From positions 4,774,001 through 4,838,000 of the forward strand of contig CANUEZ040000129.1 of assembly GCA_948099385.1 (NCBI GenBank): a stretch of 64,000 nt of DNA. The letters run 5' to 3'. The stretch comes from Fasciola hepatica. Its lineage: Eukaryota; Platyhelminthes; Trematoda; Plagiorchiida; Fasciolidae. Below are positions 10,519 through 23,200 of this stretch, piece after piece (within the stretch, counting starts at the first letter, position 1; every line of letters begins with the position of its first letter). Made by a program: the position numbers and the translations under genes. A model generated the notes under the pieces. The model was not told where the DNA came from, searched no databases, and saw only the letters and a list, made by a program, of their open reading frames with translations.

Positions 10519-12570
10519 TGGCTAAAGTCTGACGGGACAAGGTGGGTACATACCATTCGGTTATTTCCTTTATTGAGTAAGTGTGTAAAATTTACCCACT
10601 CAGTTATAAACTTTGATGTTTTGGTTTTTTCACGTCGAGAATCCTCGGTCGACTGTTGGGTAGAAAATCATTTGCTCCGGAGAGAAATTGTTTGCCGTCA
10701 AACCTGCAAGAGTAATAATACATTCACTCGGAAAAAATGTTTCACACGGAATAGCGAGTGAGTATTTCCAGTGCTTTACTGCAATTTCGGATATATTTTT
10801 TGGAGGAATGCAAAGCGAAATTGCAAGCATAATACATTACTCTCGTTCTACATTACTCAAACTGACGTTGTTAGATGAGTGAATGAGAAGCCATACGTTT
10901 TGTGGAGTAGAATCATAGGAACCAAAGGGAGATGCCAGGCAAAATAAGAGGTTCATGCAAGAGAACATACACATTCTTGATCTTACTTTAAAAAAAAATC
11001 ATGATAGGCAAAATTAGTAATAAAGATGGTGTCCTTGTTCGTCCATTCACAAGTACGCTCTATTGGATTCATTCTATTATTTTTTGGGTTATATGAATTT
11101 TGGCTACTGCAGGTTTTTTCGGCAGCAAGAACTGGGATTTGGCCGGAGAGAAGTGGTTACTGAATTATTGTGCAATAATTCCGTATCCACTTCATCTAAT
11201 TTGGCTATCATGAAGGTCATCCTAATGTAAAAACGTGTATGTTCAAAGATAACGGGTCACTCCCGGAAGTTTCGTATTTCTATTTTGGTTACTGATTGCA
11301 ATGGCAGTAGTTAGTTTTTTAGATTTTCCCGGATCAGCTGAAAATGACCGTCCGATGGTCTATACAAAATTAAGACTAACGAAATCGATATTTACTAACC
11401 ATTATTTTAGAAATGCAAATGTTATGCCCAAAGTGATCACGCAAATACACTGGCTCGTTTCGATGACACTACTAGAGAGATTTTTACGGATGTGTGCTCG
11501 TTCACTGTGATTTAGCTCGAACACCAGAGGCAATCAGTTCATTCGATTGTAATCCCATATTGTCCACGGTTGCTAAAACTTCGCCTGGTCATGGGAAGGT
11601 AACAACGTTGTGTTACTGAATACCGAACACTTAAATATAATTGAAGATTTTCCTTGGTTTTTTGATTGTCGGAGTTGTGTAACGATTATCCGCCAATGTT
11701 TTTGAATATTGTCAGTCAAAACCAATAAGCAAATAATTAGCTCCAATAGATTACGGACTTAGTGCAATCATTCGTGGCTGTCATTTATCTTTTCTTAGGT
11801 CCTTCGAACAGGTGGCTGCACCTGATACTAAGACTAATGACATAGGATAAGTCATTGATAGTTTTCCAAGCTACCTTGTCACGTCTTGTTCAGTTTTTCT
11901 GCCCTTGTGGACAAAGTACAAGATAAATATCTGCATCTTCACTCTATATAAACGTAAAAGCACTTACCATTTCTGGTCTTAGTGCAGTACCTCTTACTCC
12001 CAAAGGTAATTGTAAGAGCAGTTCTCTCAGTAATTATCTGTAACCTTTGCGCACTCTCTGTAAACGTACGCACGCCCACGAGAATCTTAATGAGTTTTAA
12101 TCACTGGCTGGTTCATTTGTATAATCGATGGCAGATCTGTCTTGAGAAAGGCTACTGAAGACAACAAGACTTTCGCATGAGCACGTTTATTTTAGACGAA
12201 ATTGTGGCATTTAATATTGAAAATTTGCATATTCTCGCACAAATTATTCATTTTCCTGATGGTCAGAGTTGCAAAACGAATATCCACATATTTTTCTGAT
12301 TTTCGAAAAAAAGTGGAGCACACAAGTTCCACAGAAGGCTGTTTACCCAGTTATATAACCGGGAAATGAACTTCCGGGAAGTTTTGGAGTTGTTCTGTGG
12401 AAGGAGGTAAAATATCATTAAAACAGCTCAACTTCTTACTGTCAAACTGCCAGCCTCTTTTTCGGCAAAAAGACATCAGATAATGGCCACCACGGCATCC
12501 TGATGTATCGAAGATGGATTTCTTTACCCGTAGATACATCAAGAGTGAATTCTACTTGCGGAAACTGAAA
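10519..12570. other. No recognisable gene
   Basis: A+T-rich sequence with short scattered frames. I see no domain, repeat family or splice-bounded exon. The 5' part of the Ty3/gypsy element that follows may be buried in it, but I cannot recognise gag here. Confidence 0.4.
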
Positions 12571-12589
12571 AATATCGATAAATTACCCA

Positions 12590-15254
12590 GTGTTAGCCAC
12601 TCCCATTGATCCGGTGATTCTTCAACAACTAGTGATACATCGCTCCAACAATCGTGGCAGAATGGCGCTGGAGCCCGTAAAAATGGAAATCGATGGTGAC
12701 CCGGTGTTTGTCAAACGAGGAGTGCTGCCGTACAGTCAAAAAGAAGGTTTTCTGAAAGCACTTAGGCAAATGAAACAGAAGCTCTTGATCATTTCAGTCA
12801 ATTCGTCTTCTTGGGCTACTCCGATAGTTGTGGTAATGAAGAGCGATGGGAAGACGCCACGTATTTGTGAGGACTACAGACTCACTTTGAATCCACGACT
12901 ACGAAGATGTGCTACGACTTCTATGGAACCGGAAGGTTTTATGAAATCCATGCTCGGCAGTACACTTCTTTCGAAAATTGATCTCGCTCACGCATACCTA
13001 CAAATTCCGCTGCTTCCAGAATGAAGACCGCTTACCACCATCAACAGCCCTTGGGATATGTTTCAGTACAATTTTCTACCCTTTGGATTGCACTTTCCAT
13101 CCGATATTTTTCAGGCAGCCATCGGCTAAGTGATTAAAGGTTTGACTGGTGTAATGGCATAGCAGGATGATGTTATCGTCTTTGGTGCGTAAAAAAAGGA
13201 ACATGATCATCGCGTGAAGCAGACCCTGGAACGATTCGTAGACAAGAATGTTCTGGTCAAGCCTTCAAAATGCAAGTTCGGTGTCAGGGAATTGAGTTTC
13301 CTTGGGTTCACGGTAGACGACAATGGATACCAGCCAGACCCGAGTCGTTTCAAACCTATTGCCGAAAAGGAGTCATCAAAGAATCAAGCACATTGAGATC
13401 GATCCTTGGTTGTCTGCAATACTATTCCAGTTTCATACCTAATATCGCAACGAAAGAACAGCCGTTGTTCCCCACCAAGTCATCCAACATGCGTAGCAGT
13501 GGACGGACTAATTCGGGAGAGTCCTGCGATATCTCATTACCAGCATAGTTGAACGTCCAGCGTTAGCCCCATTCGCATCATTCAAACACGCGGTGCTAAT
13601 CATGGGTGCATCTGAGGTTGGAATCGGTGCAGTGTCTGAACAAGACGGATGCCCGGTAAACTGCATTTCTCCACTTCTGAATGCTGCTGGGAGAGGATAC
13701 ACACAGACACTGAAAGAAGCATTGGCTGTATTCTGGACGGTACAGCGTCTTCATAGGTGCCTGTTTGGGTTAAAATTTCGCAATTGTCACGAATCACCAA
13801 GCGCTACAATTCCAATTCGACCCGAATATGTCCATTTCCAAGTCTACAGCCGTCATGATGCAACAATGGAGTATTGTCCAGGCTGTGCATAATTACGATA
13901 TCCTACATCGGCCTGGTAAAACAATTCCGCACGTTGATTTTCTACCAATATTCTTGTAATTCACAGCGCCCTAACAGTGTGATATTATGCCACCGGCCGC
14001 TCCAGTGTCGAGAGAGGAGTAATGCACATACACTAAACGCTATTACTCGTCAGTAACTTCTGCTATCAAAAAAGGCTGTCAACCGGAGGCGAAATGAAAG
14101 TATCCACAGTTTTTCGTGAATCAAGAGGAATTATGCATACAACCTGATGAAGTACTGTGTCGTGGCGATCCGCTGGTCATACCTCCTCCCCTACGCAAAA
14201 CGGTTCTAGATCTGAATAAAGGTCACTTAGGGGTGAAGAAAGTGAAATCTCCGGTCCGGAAAATGTGTTGATGGCCTGTGGTGGATGCGGACATATGTAC
14301 TAGAGCCAAGAATTGTGATGCGCCTTTATAAATAAAGCAAAGTCGAAATAGAACAACAGTAACCTGTGACCCGACAGCTTCATTCTATGGCAACGTATAC
14401 ACGCGGATTTCTGCGGCCCGTTCCTGAACAGGTACCGTGCCCTCTTACTGATCGATTCATAGTCGAAATGGCCCGGAGTATTTTTAACATCAACGCCAAC
14501 CAGGTCGGTTGTAATCCAGGCTCTTAGGGAATGCTTCAGCCGGGAAGGTATTCCACAAGTGCTCGTCACCGATAATGGTTCCCAGTTCTGTGCATCTGAG
14601 TTGAAAATTTGGTTGGATAGCATTTACTGTCAGCATCTTCGAACGGCACCTAGCCACCCGTTTTCTAACGGTGCTGCAGAAAATTTGGTGCGTTCTGTAA
14701 AGAGTGCTTTCGCCTCAGCCATTCCGAAGAAACTGTCGGAATTGTAAACATATCTGAAAAATGTTCTATTGCAGTACCGGAACGTATTGCATTAGACGAC
14801 AAAGGAAACTCCAGCCATGTTGTTCAAATCTAGAAGTCTTAGATCGTCACCAAGATGCTTGGATTCCAGTGATGAAATATACTTTCGAGGCAAAGATCTC
14901 CGACCAGCCGACGGGATCATTACAAAGCAACTCGGTCAACCCCTGATCGAAATCACGAACCTTAAAGACACAACGGTACACCGGCGCCACCTTAGTCATC
15001 TTCACTTCAGAGAAGCTCCTGAACTCTCAGCAGAAACCGTGACCGAGAAGGATGATCGGGCTGCTCCAAATGAGGAGAACGAAACAGTCGATGAAACGCA
15101 ACTACAGCCTACCGAGCCGGCTCGAAGATCCATACGTCAAGCAAGCCGAATCGATGAGGAACTTCTGATGAAGGAAGATTGTAGTGATTCGATTGTCTCC
15201 ACGCGCGGTCCAGTGCGCTACAGCTTCATTTCCAGTATCCAGCTAATCAGGTGA
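12590..15254 (+). pseudogene. Ty3/gypsy retrotransposon pol remnant (element A)
   Basis: Domains in order: RT N-terminus at 12590-13024 (PVFVKRGVLPYS, SSWATPIVVVMKSDGKTPRICEDYR, LLSKIDLAHAYLQIPL); RT active-site region near 13160-13185 as QDDVIVFG; RT thumb at 13214-13400 (VKPSKCKFGVRELSFLGFTVDDNG); connection LGCLQYYSSFIPN near 13395-13450; RNase H at 13593-13760; integrase zinc-finger remnant near 14160-14330; integrase core at 14559-14747 (VTDNGSQFCASELKIW and SHPFSNGAAENLVRSVK, giving the second D and the E of the DDE triad); an acidic C-terminal tail to 15254. Order RT-RNaseH-IN defines Ty3/gypsy. The frame is broken by many stops and shifts, so it is dead. Gag and protease were not found. 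Confidence 0.8.
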
Positions 15255-15343
15255 AACCGGACCGCAGCTTTTAGATACTGTAAATACAGCGAAGTCACCT
15301 TGTGAGTGGACAGCACATTATCTGCCAATCAACGCATGCCTCA

Positions 15344-15362
15344 TTTTTGTATATAAAAGAGT
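15344..15362 (+). promoter_or_regulatory. TATA-like box in a possible LTR
   Basis: GTATATAAAAGAG lies about 90 bp after the pol stop of element A and before the LTR-like block of element B. It could be the promoter in an LTR of either element. I found no second copy of its surroundings. Confidence 0.3.
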
Positions 15363-15494
15363 GGGCATCAACCAAACAGGACAGAATACATTCTTGCTGT
15401 ACTTGTTTGGTCTTGTCGTTTTCCCAGTACGCGTAGTCCGGGTCCAAGTTATTTCATTACATACGACTGACCGGTTAGATACGATTCTTACACA

Positions 15495-15655
15495 TTTACT
15501 CGGTAAATCAATATCTCCCAGCGTGTTGTGTTTGATTAGTCCCTAATTGGCCAATCACGTTCGTTGATGTTAGGCGGGCATATTCGTTTTGAATTTCCGC
15601 TGAACTGTTGCTCGGCACCATTGTCGTTCTGATTTGCGAGTTATCGACTTTAACA
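15495..15655 (+). repeat. 5' LTR-like block of Ty3/gypsy element B
   Basis: This shares ordered blocks with 20090-20275: TTTAxTCGxTAAxTCA, GTGTTGTxTTT, CCAATxGGCCAATCAC with TTCGTT, then TCTGATTTGxGAGTTATCGxCTTTAA. The spacing is similar and it lies just ahead of gag, as an LTR should. The two blocks are clearly diverged (my estimate is about 70%), pointing to an old insertion. Exact ends are uncertain, and the upstream part may extend towards 15290. Confidence 0.55.
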
Positions 15656-15659
15656 GTTT

Positions 15660-16570
15660 GACAACAGGGATGGCGGGACAGAACATTCTGATCCAGGTAA
15701 TTCAGCAGCGATAGGAGCAACTCCATCGACGGCAGCAGGCAGTAGTAAAACGGGAACAGAAAAAAAACAAAGCTGTTTCAGTTGATGAATGAAAAAATCA
15801 TGTCATTGTCGTTGAGCGATTCCAAGACCAAAGCGAAACCAGAGCAGAGATTGAAAAAATTATTGGCTACCGCGTGGATTGTGCCACTCTGGATGAAGTA
15901 GCCAAAGTCTGCCTTCTGATGCAGAAAATGGGCATACCAGAACACACCCAGTGTTGCAACTACATTTTACCGAGAAATCCACAAGATCTCACTCAGAATG
16001 AGAGTGTTTCACACTGCATGACTGTCTTCGGCGAGTGAACATCAATATTCAACATTTGTTACAACTGCCTAAAGAGCATCAGACAAAAAGATAAGGATGT
16101 CGCTACATATGCAGACAGAGTAAATCGTGATTGCGAGAGATTTCAGTTAAAACAACTGAAGGATGATCAACCTAAATCACTGTCTCAGGCCTAAATCCTC
16201 ATAATGACAGTGATATCAGAAAACGTTTGCTTGCTCGATTGAACTCAGCGGACTCGTTTTCCTTGCAAGATCTCATCACTGAATACCTCAGACTATTGAA
16301 AGTAAAGAAAAACTCACAAATGCTCCAAGAATCAGCGGCTAACAGACATTTTGAATGTGGACAAAGTTTCATAATCAGACTTTTCGCCTCAAAAAAGTCA
16401 AACAAAGCCATACTTTCAACGACCACCTTCTGCTTGCTCGTTCTGTGGTGCGTGACCTTATGTGCAGTTTTGTCAGTTCCGGTCCCACAAGTACGAACGT
16501 TGTGGAGAGATGGGACAAAAAGTTATTGTGCAGATCTACGCAGGCGAACATGTCGCCATCGAACGCAGCC
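15660..16570 (+). pseudogene. Ty3/gypsy element B gag remnant
   Basis: Recognisable pieces are RxxIEKIIGYRVDCATLDEVAK (about 15850-15905), the capsid-like stretch DKDVATYADRVNRDCERFQL (about 16090-16150), and a degenerate CCHC-like zinc-knuckle region (PSACSFCG near 16428, then CQFRSHKYERCGEMGQK near 16465-16525). Stops and shifts interrupt it throughout. The pieces are in the usual gag order and lead directly into the protease remnant. Gag would form the particle core and bind the RNA. Confidence 0.65.
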
Positions 16571-16599
16571 ATTGGGATTTTGAGGGCACTCTTATCTTT

Positions 16600-16905
16600 T
16601 GTTTACTACAATCGACGAAAAAATACGTCAGTGCCGAAAATACATCACCCTCTGGATTACTGTTTCCTCTGTGTCCCTGCAAATCGACACCACCTCGGAC
16701 ACTACCACCTTTTTGAAATCTATCCGACGAAGTATTGGAAGCCCTACCCTTGAACCCACGAGCTGTGTAACTCGCAATGCCTCAGGAGAGCCCATTTTAT
16801 TTTTAGGTGAATTGTTATGTACATTCTCATCTCGTGATTTTCATGGCACTGATATTTGTTATGCAGCATCTTCATATGACCTGAAGCTACTAGGAATTTT
16901 CGTTT
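16600..16905 (+). pseudogene. Element B aspartic protease remnant
   Basis: The frame at 16599-17003 contains VSLQIDTTSDTTTF. This aligns with the retroviral-type protease active site (usual D-T/S-G/A-S), with the third residue altered to Thr. It is followed by a PTLEPTSCVTRNASGEPILFLGE block typical of this gypsy lineage. The similarity stops near 16890 (LLGIF), where the SINE-bearing insert begins, and resumes near 17140 with DWVEKLSLWDVPINSVCN. Confidence 0.55.
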
Positions 16906-16984
16906 TTCTGACTGTCCTTTCACACACAAACCTCAGATCATCTGAACAACTGCACTCGAAAGCACCAGACTCAAGTTTCGCTCT

Positions 16985-17095
16985 TGATAGAGCTCTTCAG
17001 TAGTGCTTATCCTCCACCACACTCAGGGTTTGAACCCTGGCGCTTTCACCTCGAAGGCGTGTGTGTTACCACTGCTCCATCCCTCTCCCCTCCGG
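16985..17095 (-). repeat. tRNA-derived SINE fragment inserted in element B
   Basis: On the minus strand a tRNA-like body is visible: GGAGCAGTGGTAAC (A-box-like), a CGCCTTCGAGGTG hairpin in the anticodon position, and CAGGGTTCAAACCCTG as T-arm with a perfect B box. There is no proper acceptor stem or CCA-ready end, and it interrupts the protease-RT linker of a gypsy element. I therefore call it a SINE head or tRNA pseudogene and not a tRNA gene. Confidence 0.6.
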
Positions 17096-17129
17096 GCTGA
17101 TCCGAATCGCCAAGGTAACCTTGTTCAGA

Positions 17130-18410
17130 TGTCGAACTCTATTGACTGGGTAGAAAAACTGAGTCTTTGGGATGTCCCTATTAATTCAGTTTGTAATTCA
17201 CCCACCACATGTTTACCACATTTTCATCCACCACTGACATCGCAGTTGTCGATTTTAAATCACAGAAAGACCTTGTGTTAGCATTAGAAGCAAAATACTT
17301 AGACATTTTCAAACCCGGTTTAGGCCTATGCACGAAAGCAAAAGCAAGTTGCTACGTCCTTCCAGGGAGCACACCCATTTTTCGTCCCAAGAGACCTGTT
17401 CTCAGTGCAACCACTCCACAAATAGACGCCGAGTTAGATCGTTTGGAACAGTTAAATGTAATGAGCAAAGTCACATAATCTTCCTGGGCCGCTCCAGTAG
17501 TAGCCGTTAGAAGGGCCAATGGTACTGTACGCATCTGTGACGATTTCTCAACCGGCTGAAATGAAACACTCCAGAAGCATCAGTACCCAAGGCCGGTCCC
17601 TGAGGATTATTTTGCCAAACTAAATGGAGGGCGTGCTTTTTCTAAACAAGACTTCTCCGGTGCTTACCTGCAAGTAGAAGTGAAAGAATCCTGCAAAGAA
17701 CTATTGAAAATTAACACTCATAGAGGGCTGCATCAGTATAATTGGTTTCTTTTTGGCGTTGAGTGCGCACCAACAATTTTTCAACGAATAATGGACGCAA
17801 TACTGAGCGGTCCGTCGTACGGCATGGCGTACGTGGACGATATCATTGTTGTCAGTACTTCCGTAGATAAACTTCAAGTACATTTGGACGAGGTTTTCAG
17901 GTACTTTCAGTCATACGGTTTCAGTCCTCAAATACAAAAAATATGTGCTTCTACTACCGCGTATCAGTTACCTTGGGGCGTCCAGATCTAATTAACATAA
18001 CCGCAATTTGAAATTTGTCTGCTCCCACGAACAAGACAAATCTTCAGACTTTCTTAGGCTTGGTGAATTATTACAAAGATTTCGTACCGAATCTGCAGCC
18101 GTTACTTGCACCTTGATATGACCTGAAAAAGGACACTAAATGGCTTTAGTCATCACGTTGTCAAGAAACGTTTGAGAAGATCAAGACAATACTTACATTG
18201 GATCTTGTATTACCCATTACAATCCAAAACTCCACGTCATTGTTGCTAGTGCCTATGGCGTAGGTGCAGTTTTACGACACAAGTTTTCAGATGGCAGTCA
18301 GGAAGCAGTACATCGCGTGTCTCGTGTATTGATCACTGCTGAAAAGAAATACAACCAGATCGAAAGAGAAGAGTTGGCATTAATTTTGCCGCTAAATGCT
18401 CCATAAAATG
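17130..18410 (+). pseudogene. Element B reverse transcriptase and RNase H remnant
   Basis: RT begins after DWVEKLSLWDVPINSVCN with YVLPGSTPIFRPKRPV, then SSWAAPVVAVRRANGTVRICDDF (after a stop near 17476) and FSKQDFSGAYLQVEV (about 17638-17682). The catalytic YVDDIIVV follows in the frame at 17680-17991 (about 17830-17853), then a thumb ending near 17990. The connection QTFLGLVNYYKDFVPNL lies near 18040-18100. RNase H remnants are LHVIVASAYGVGAVLRHKF (about 18229-18285) and EKKYNQIEREELALI (about 18341-18388). The RT catalytic box is intact but several in-frame stops kill the polyprotein. Confidence 0.8.
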
Positions 18411-18894
18411 TTACACAGACGCCATTTTACGTCATATATAGACCAAGAGTCTTTACCCACTATATTCTCCTCAAAAAGGTGTACCTGTCCCTACTGCGAA
18501 CAGAGTGCGGCTTTGGGATACTCTGCTAACTGGTTGATTTTAACATGCAGTATATACGAACAGATAGCTTCGGACACACCCATCTCTTATCACTTCTGAT
18601 AGCGTACAACGTACAAAGTCCACCAGACGATGACATAATCATTTCAGTGATAAAAGTCGCCGCAGATGTTGAACACGTATTTCACGATTCCGTGAGCAAT
18701 CTGACTGTAACGTTCGGTTCTATCCGCAGTGCAACCCAGACAGACCGCACTATGAGGCACGTCATTTCATACCTGCTAGAAGACTAGCCAGCCAACACTA
18801 CCGACCCTGAAATTCGATGGTTCTACGGACGGAAAGAAGCACTCACGGTAGTAAGTAACTGCTTGATGTTGTCTCACCTTGTGGTAATTCTTCA

Positions 18895-19843
18895 ATGCCT
18901 TAGAACTAGGGTCCTTCACCGGCTATATATGGGCTATCCGGGGATGACGCGACTGAAAGCCATCGCGCACTCCTACGCGCACTGGCCTAACATAGACTCA
19001 GACATTGTTGAGGCTATCCACAAGTGCGGGCAATGTGCGCTGGAGACCAAAGCACCTGTGAAATGTTTGCTTCAGACATAGCGTTTGCCTTCTGGGCTTC
19101 GAGTAAGTATCCATATAGACTACGCCAGACCTGCAAAAACTCAATACTTTCTAATCGTGTTTGACGCAAATTCTAAATGGCCTGAAATAATTTCAATGTT
19201 GAATGCATCCACATTCGCTACAGTCCGCACTCAGTCGTATTTTCTCCCGATTCGGTGTTCAGGAAACTGTTGTTACGGATAAAGGTGTGCCGTTTTCCTC
19301 AGTGGAGTTTAAACAGTTTGCGACCTTATGAGTAAATAACATGTGCGTAGTCCCGTGTATCATCCACAGTCCAATAAACAAGCTGAACGATTCGTGAACA
19401 ACTTCAAGAGAGCTCTCCAGAAATTGAAAAGGGAAGGAAACCTACCGTTCACTTTAAATACTTTCTTATGGACCTATCACTCGACACCCAACCCATCGGT
19501 GCCAGTTGCGAAGTCGTCAGCGGAACTGTTCTTCAGTCGACGTATGACAATACTGCTTGACGCAATGCTCCCAGCTACTTTAGTTGGTCCCAGAAATTTC
19601 ACAATGGAAGCTCAATACAATCGAAACCACAGGGCGAAGAGACAGGTTTTCAAAACAGGTGACTCAGTCTTGGTGCTTGTGTTCAGTGAACATCGAAGGA
19701 GTTGGATTCCCGGTGTTGTTCAGCATCCGGTTGGTAATGTCCTGCATGCAGTCAGCTGTGATGGGCGAATCTGGCCAAAGCGTGTACGTCCGAAACGAAC
19801 CTTCACTCTGATTATCAAGAAATGTCACTTGATGTATTGTTAG
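18895..19843 (+). pseudogene. Element B integrase remnant
   Basis: The zinc-binding domain is visible around 18905-19075, with GYPGMTRLKAIAHSYAHWPNID followed by CGQCALETK (HHCC-type). The core shows HIDYARP (first D, about 19110), VTDKGVPFSSVEF in another frame (second D, about 19274-19312), and PVYHPQSNKQAERFVNNFKRAL (E, about 19355-19420) in the 166-codon frame at 19343-19843. That frame ends in a C-terminal domain rich in Arg/Lys. Internal stops and frame changes show it is defective. Confidence 0.75.
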
Positions 19844-20089
19844 ATGCTTTCGCACTTCCACAGCAGCGTACTGAAAGTTTTGAAATCAATGCTGAGCCAG
19901 CTTTAGAGAGCAGGCATTGGACCCGAACAGGTGCACCGACTCAAAGGTTGAACATTCGGTCACAGAGAAAGATCAACGTGTGACTCCTTACTTTCGGAGA
20001 GGGGTATTGCAGAGGCATTCGAATAAACAGTCATCAAACATTGCTTTCCTACTACCTTGTTGGCCACGACTCTTTTGTTCAGATGACAT

Positions 20090-20275
20090 TTAATCGATAA
20101 CTCAGTATCGTTCAGCTTGTTGTATTTTACTTGGTCCCCAATAGGCCAATCACTTTCGTTCATGTATCGTACTGAGGTCACATGTGTTAAACGTCATGTT
20201 CGGTAAAATATTTCCTCTATACCGCAGCTGGACACAGTCGTTATTCTGATTTGTGAGTTATCGGCTTTAAAGGTA
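20090..20275 (+). repeat. 3' LTR-like block of Ty3/gypsy element B
   Basis: Partner of 15495-15655, with the same CCAATAGGCCAATCAC and GATTTGTGAGTTATCGGCTTTAA blocks in the same order. It lies about 250 bp after the integrase frame. No clear polypurine tract or target duplication was seen. Confidence 0.5.
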
Positions 20276-23200
20276 GCCCCTTTTCGTATTTCGAACTGTT
20301 GCTATGTAATTACAATTCGAGGCTGTTAGCATTCACTGAAGCTCTGCTAACCGAGTTGCGTAGCCTTGTTTCTTGCGTGCAGAATTTACGGACATGGTCA
20401 ATCCGTTCACCACAGAGATGATTGTATTTCTTTATTACTATGCACGCAACTACTGGCAAAGCAGGGCACGAAGGTAATTCTTTTTTCGTATGTAAGTAAC
20501 CTAGTGAAACATCTGTCATAAGCGCAAGCAATACATGTATGGCGGAGAGTGCATACTGCTCACTGAATTAGAAAGTAACTGACTACACAGAACACGATTA
20601 TGGACAGTAATGGAGCTACAGTGAATGCGACTGCGTCAAACGCATTGAACTCAATAAGCTGAAGCAAGGCGTGTGAAGCGAGTGATAGTATCCTCTGATT
20701 GGATAACTACAGTCTCCAACTGAACTGAACAAGTGGGATGCAAGTAACTACTACCAATATAGCTGATTGATTTTGGTGATGTCCAAACGAGTGTCCAACA
20801 AAGAACGACATTTGTACCCGGCACTCCTTGTGGTTTATAACATATGTCGGTTTATTGAAATACTATTGCGGAATATTGAGGTGATTTGTTGAAAGTGCTC
20901 GAAAGAATAATAACTAAAGAGCCACGATGTTGACCGCTATTGATCCTTTCTGGAATCGGAGGACGATCAATGGGTAGTTTTAAAGACCAGCACTATCCTT
21001 AATACTGGATACTGCTTTCCATTTTTTTAACGTAGCCACTGTACTGCGGTTGGAATGGAGAAACACCGTTTATGTAGTGATCGTCATCCATCCCCATTCG
21101 ACAGCTAGATAAAGCCTTGAGACTAAACATAATATACACTCCTAACCCGTAGTCAGACTGGTGGTGTTGATTTGGCTAATTAATAAAAGGCAGATCTAAG
21201 CGGAAAACCCATGGCAGGTGTCAAATTGGTCGACGACGTGGTTAACTTTTCATGTTCCATCAAGATTTTAGGCTGTCGTAAGTGACGAAAAGGCTGATGA
21301 TGGAAAATGTTTTCCCCGCATAGGTAAATGATCAGTAGTGTGTTAGTTGGACATTTCAGATGACTTTTTTTGCAAATGAGACACGACGGAGGCTTTAGCA
21401 TATATATCGGTGTGCTTGATGAACTGAACAGGATGAAGGATAATACACAAATGAAACCTAAACAGAGGGACCGAATTGTTTATTTTAGAAAGTTTTTTTT
21501 ACCTGAAGCGGCAGCCAGCAGTTTGGACCACAACAACGTGTTAAAAAACCGTTTGTTAGCAGGTCACTGATTGAAGGTAGGATACCACTTTTCGGTGGAG
21601 TATGTAGCAAGTTTTCTTGCTAACACGACTGAATCCACTTGCGGTTCTCATTAAGTGTTAGAAAAAATTATGGTGTTAGAGCGGCCACAGTATCTGACTC
21701 GCCGTGTGAGTAGAAATCCTCATAATGGTCCACATCAGAGATCTTTTTCCGAGATTTTACATGCCTTTAGTTTACTTTATATGCAATATACTGGTCATAT
21801 TTTTCATTTTGCTACTGGTATAAAAGGACCCAATCTTTTAACTGTCCCATATTTCCCGACGGAATCGGTATTGATAACGTTAACTTGTTAACGCTTGCTA
21901 TAAGACTGTCGGAAAACAATCTGATTTCATAGCCTTTAAGGTAGAATAACTTCTTGTAGACTTCCGAGGAATTGACTACAGGTTGGTGTCTATCTGTCGA
22001 TAATCTTGGTTTCACGGCAGCTTTTACCAACGAGAATTGTGCCGGTATGGGAATTATGAGGTCTGGACAATTAGGCCGGTTGCTCATAGCCTAGGTGGAT
22101 TTTTTGATAATTTGCCTACCAGCAAGCATAAAGGTAGTCCGGTGAGGAATGCAGTTTACACGGACATAGACAGATCACCAAGATTTTTTTCTCGACCTGA
22201 AAAATACTGTACATGCGATTGAGTGTGGCCAAACAGCTGCTTCGCGGACAGCGAATCAACGAACAAGTGTGACTCAATGCGGAAGTTTCATTGGTTGGAA
22301 TTAACCTTTCGTGGTAAGTGTGCTTTCAAGGTGGTGTGCGTGCTTGCGTCATAACAAACTGTATCGACTGTCTGATCAATAAGCATATCAACCTGGACGG
22401 AACGCCTTCAGAAGTTGGATCAGTGGTCGGAACACACAAGTACGGTACACAGCTATTGCTTCATGTCTGTTGGTTGTAGTTGCAAACACCACTAACATAA
22501 ATCTCACGTTGTCTTGACTAGGTGATTTAGAAGAGTAAACGGAATGTTACCATCTCGCAGTATGTTTAAACGGTGCTGTTCCAAAGGGATAGAGCGTCAC
22601 CACATTGCACTAATATAATCTATATTTGACTGAACGAGACCATCTTGCTACTGTGGATCGGACCGATAGCTTGGACGCCATGGTCTCCGGGTTTAATTCC
22701 ACCGGCTTTTTCAGGTTAAGTAAAAGGTTTGCCACCCTAAACCAGAGACCTTGGTGGAGTTGAAGGTCAACATTGTTGCCGTGTGCTGGGAGATCCCAAA
22801 GCTTACTCTCGAGGCCATTCGGCAAAAACAGATTCGAAGGGTCCAGGTTTGTTTGGCACATGATGGTGGTATTTTCAAATAGATCATGTGATTGTTTGGT
22901 GGAATGACGCTTGGGGAACGACAAGATTGTGTTTCTTTGAACCGGAGAATGATTACACGGCATCTTTTCAGGGCAACTTTATATTGATTCATTATATGTT
23001 TTACCGTGTATTCCCCATAATAATCCCCAGTTGCAATAACAAATCGTCACCTTGGTTTTTCTAATGGACTGTTCAGAAAGATCTATGCCACAATGACCAT
23101 TGCCGTATTTGATAATCGATAGACCAAGAACAGAACTCAAGAATGCTATTGAACAGTGCATGCCAAATCCGGTTGCCCTAAAGGATGTATTCCCTAAGAA

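Noticed and set aside
16985..17095. Functional tRNA gene on the minus strand
   Set aside because: The T-arm and B box are good, but the acceptor stem and D-arm do not pair properly and it interrupts a retrotransposon; called a SINE or tRNA pseudogene.
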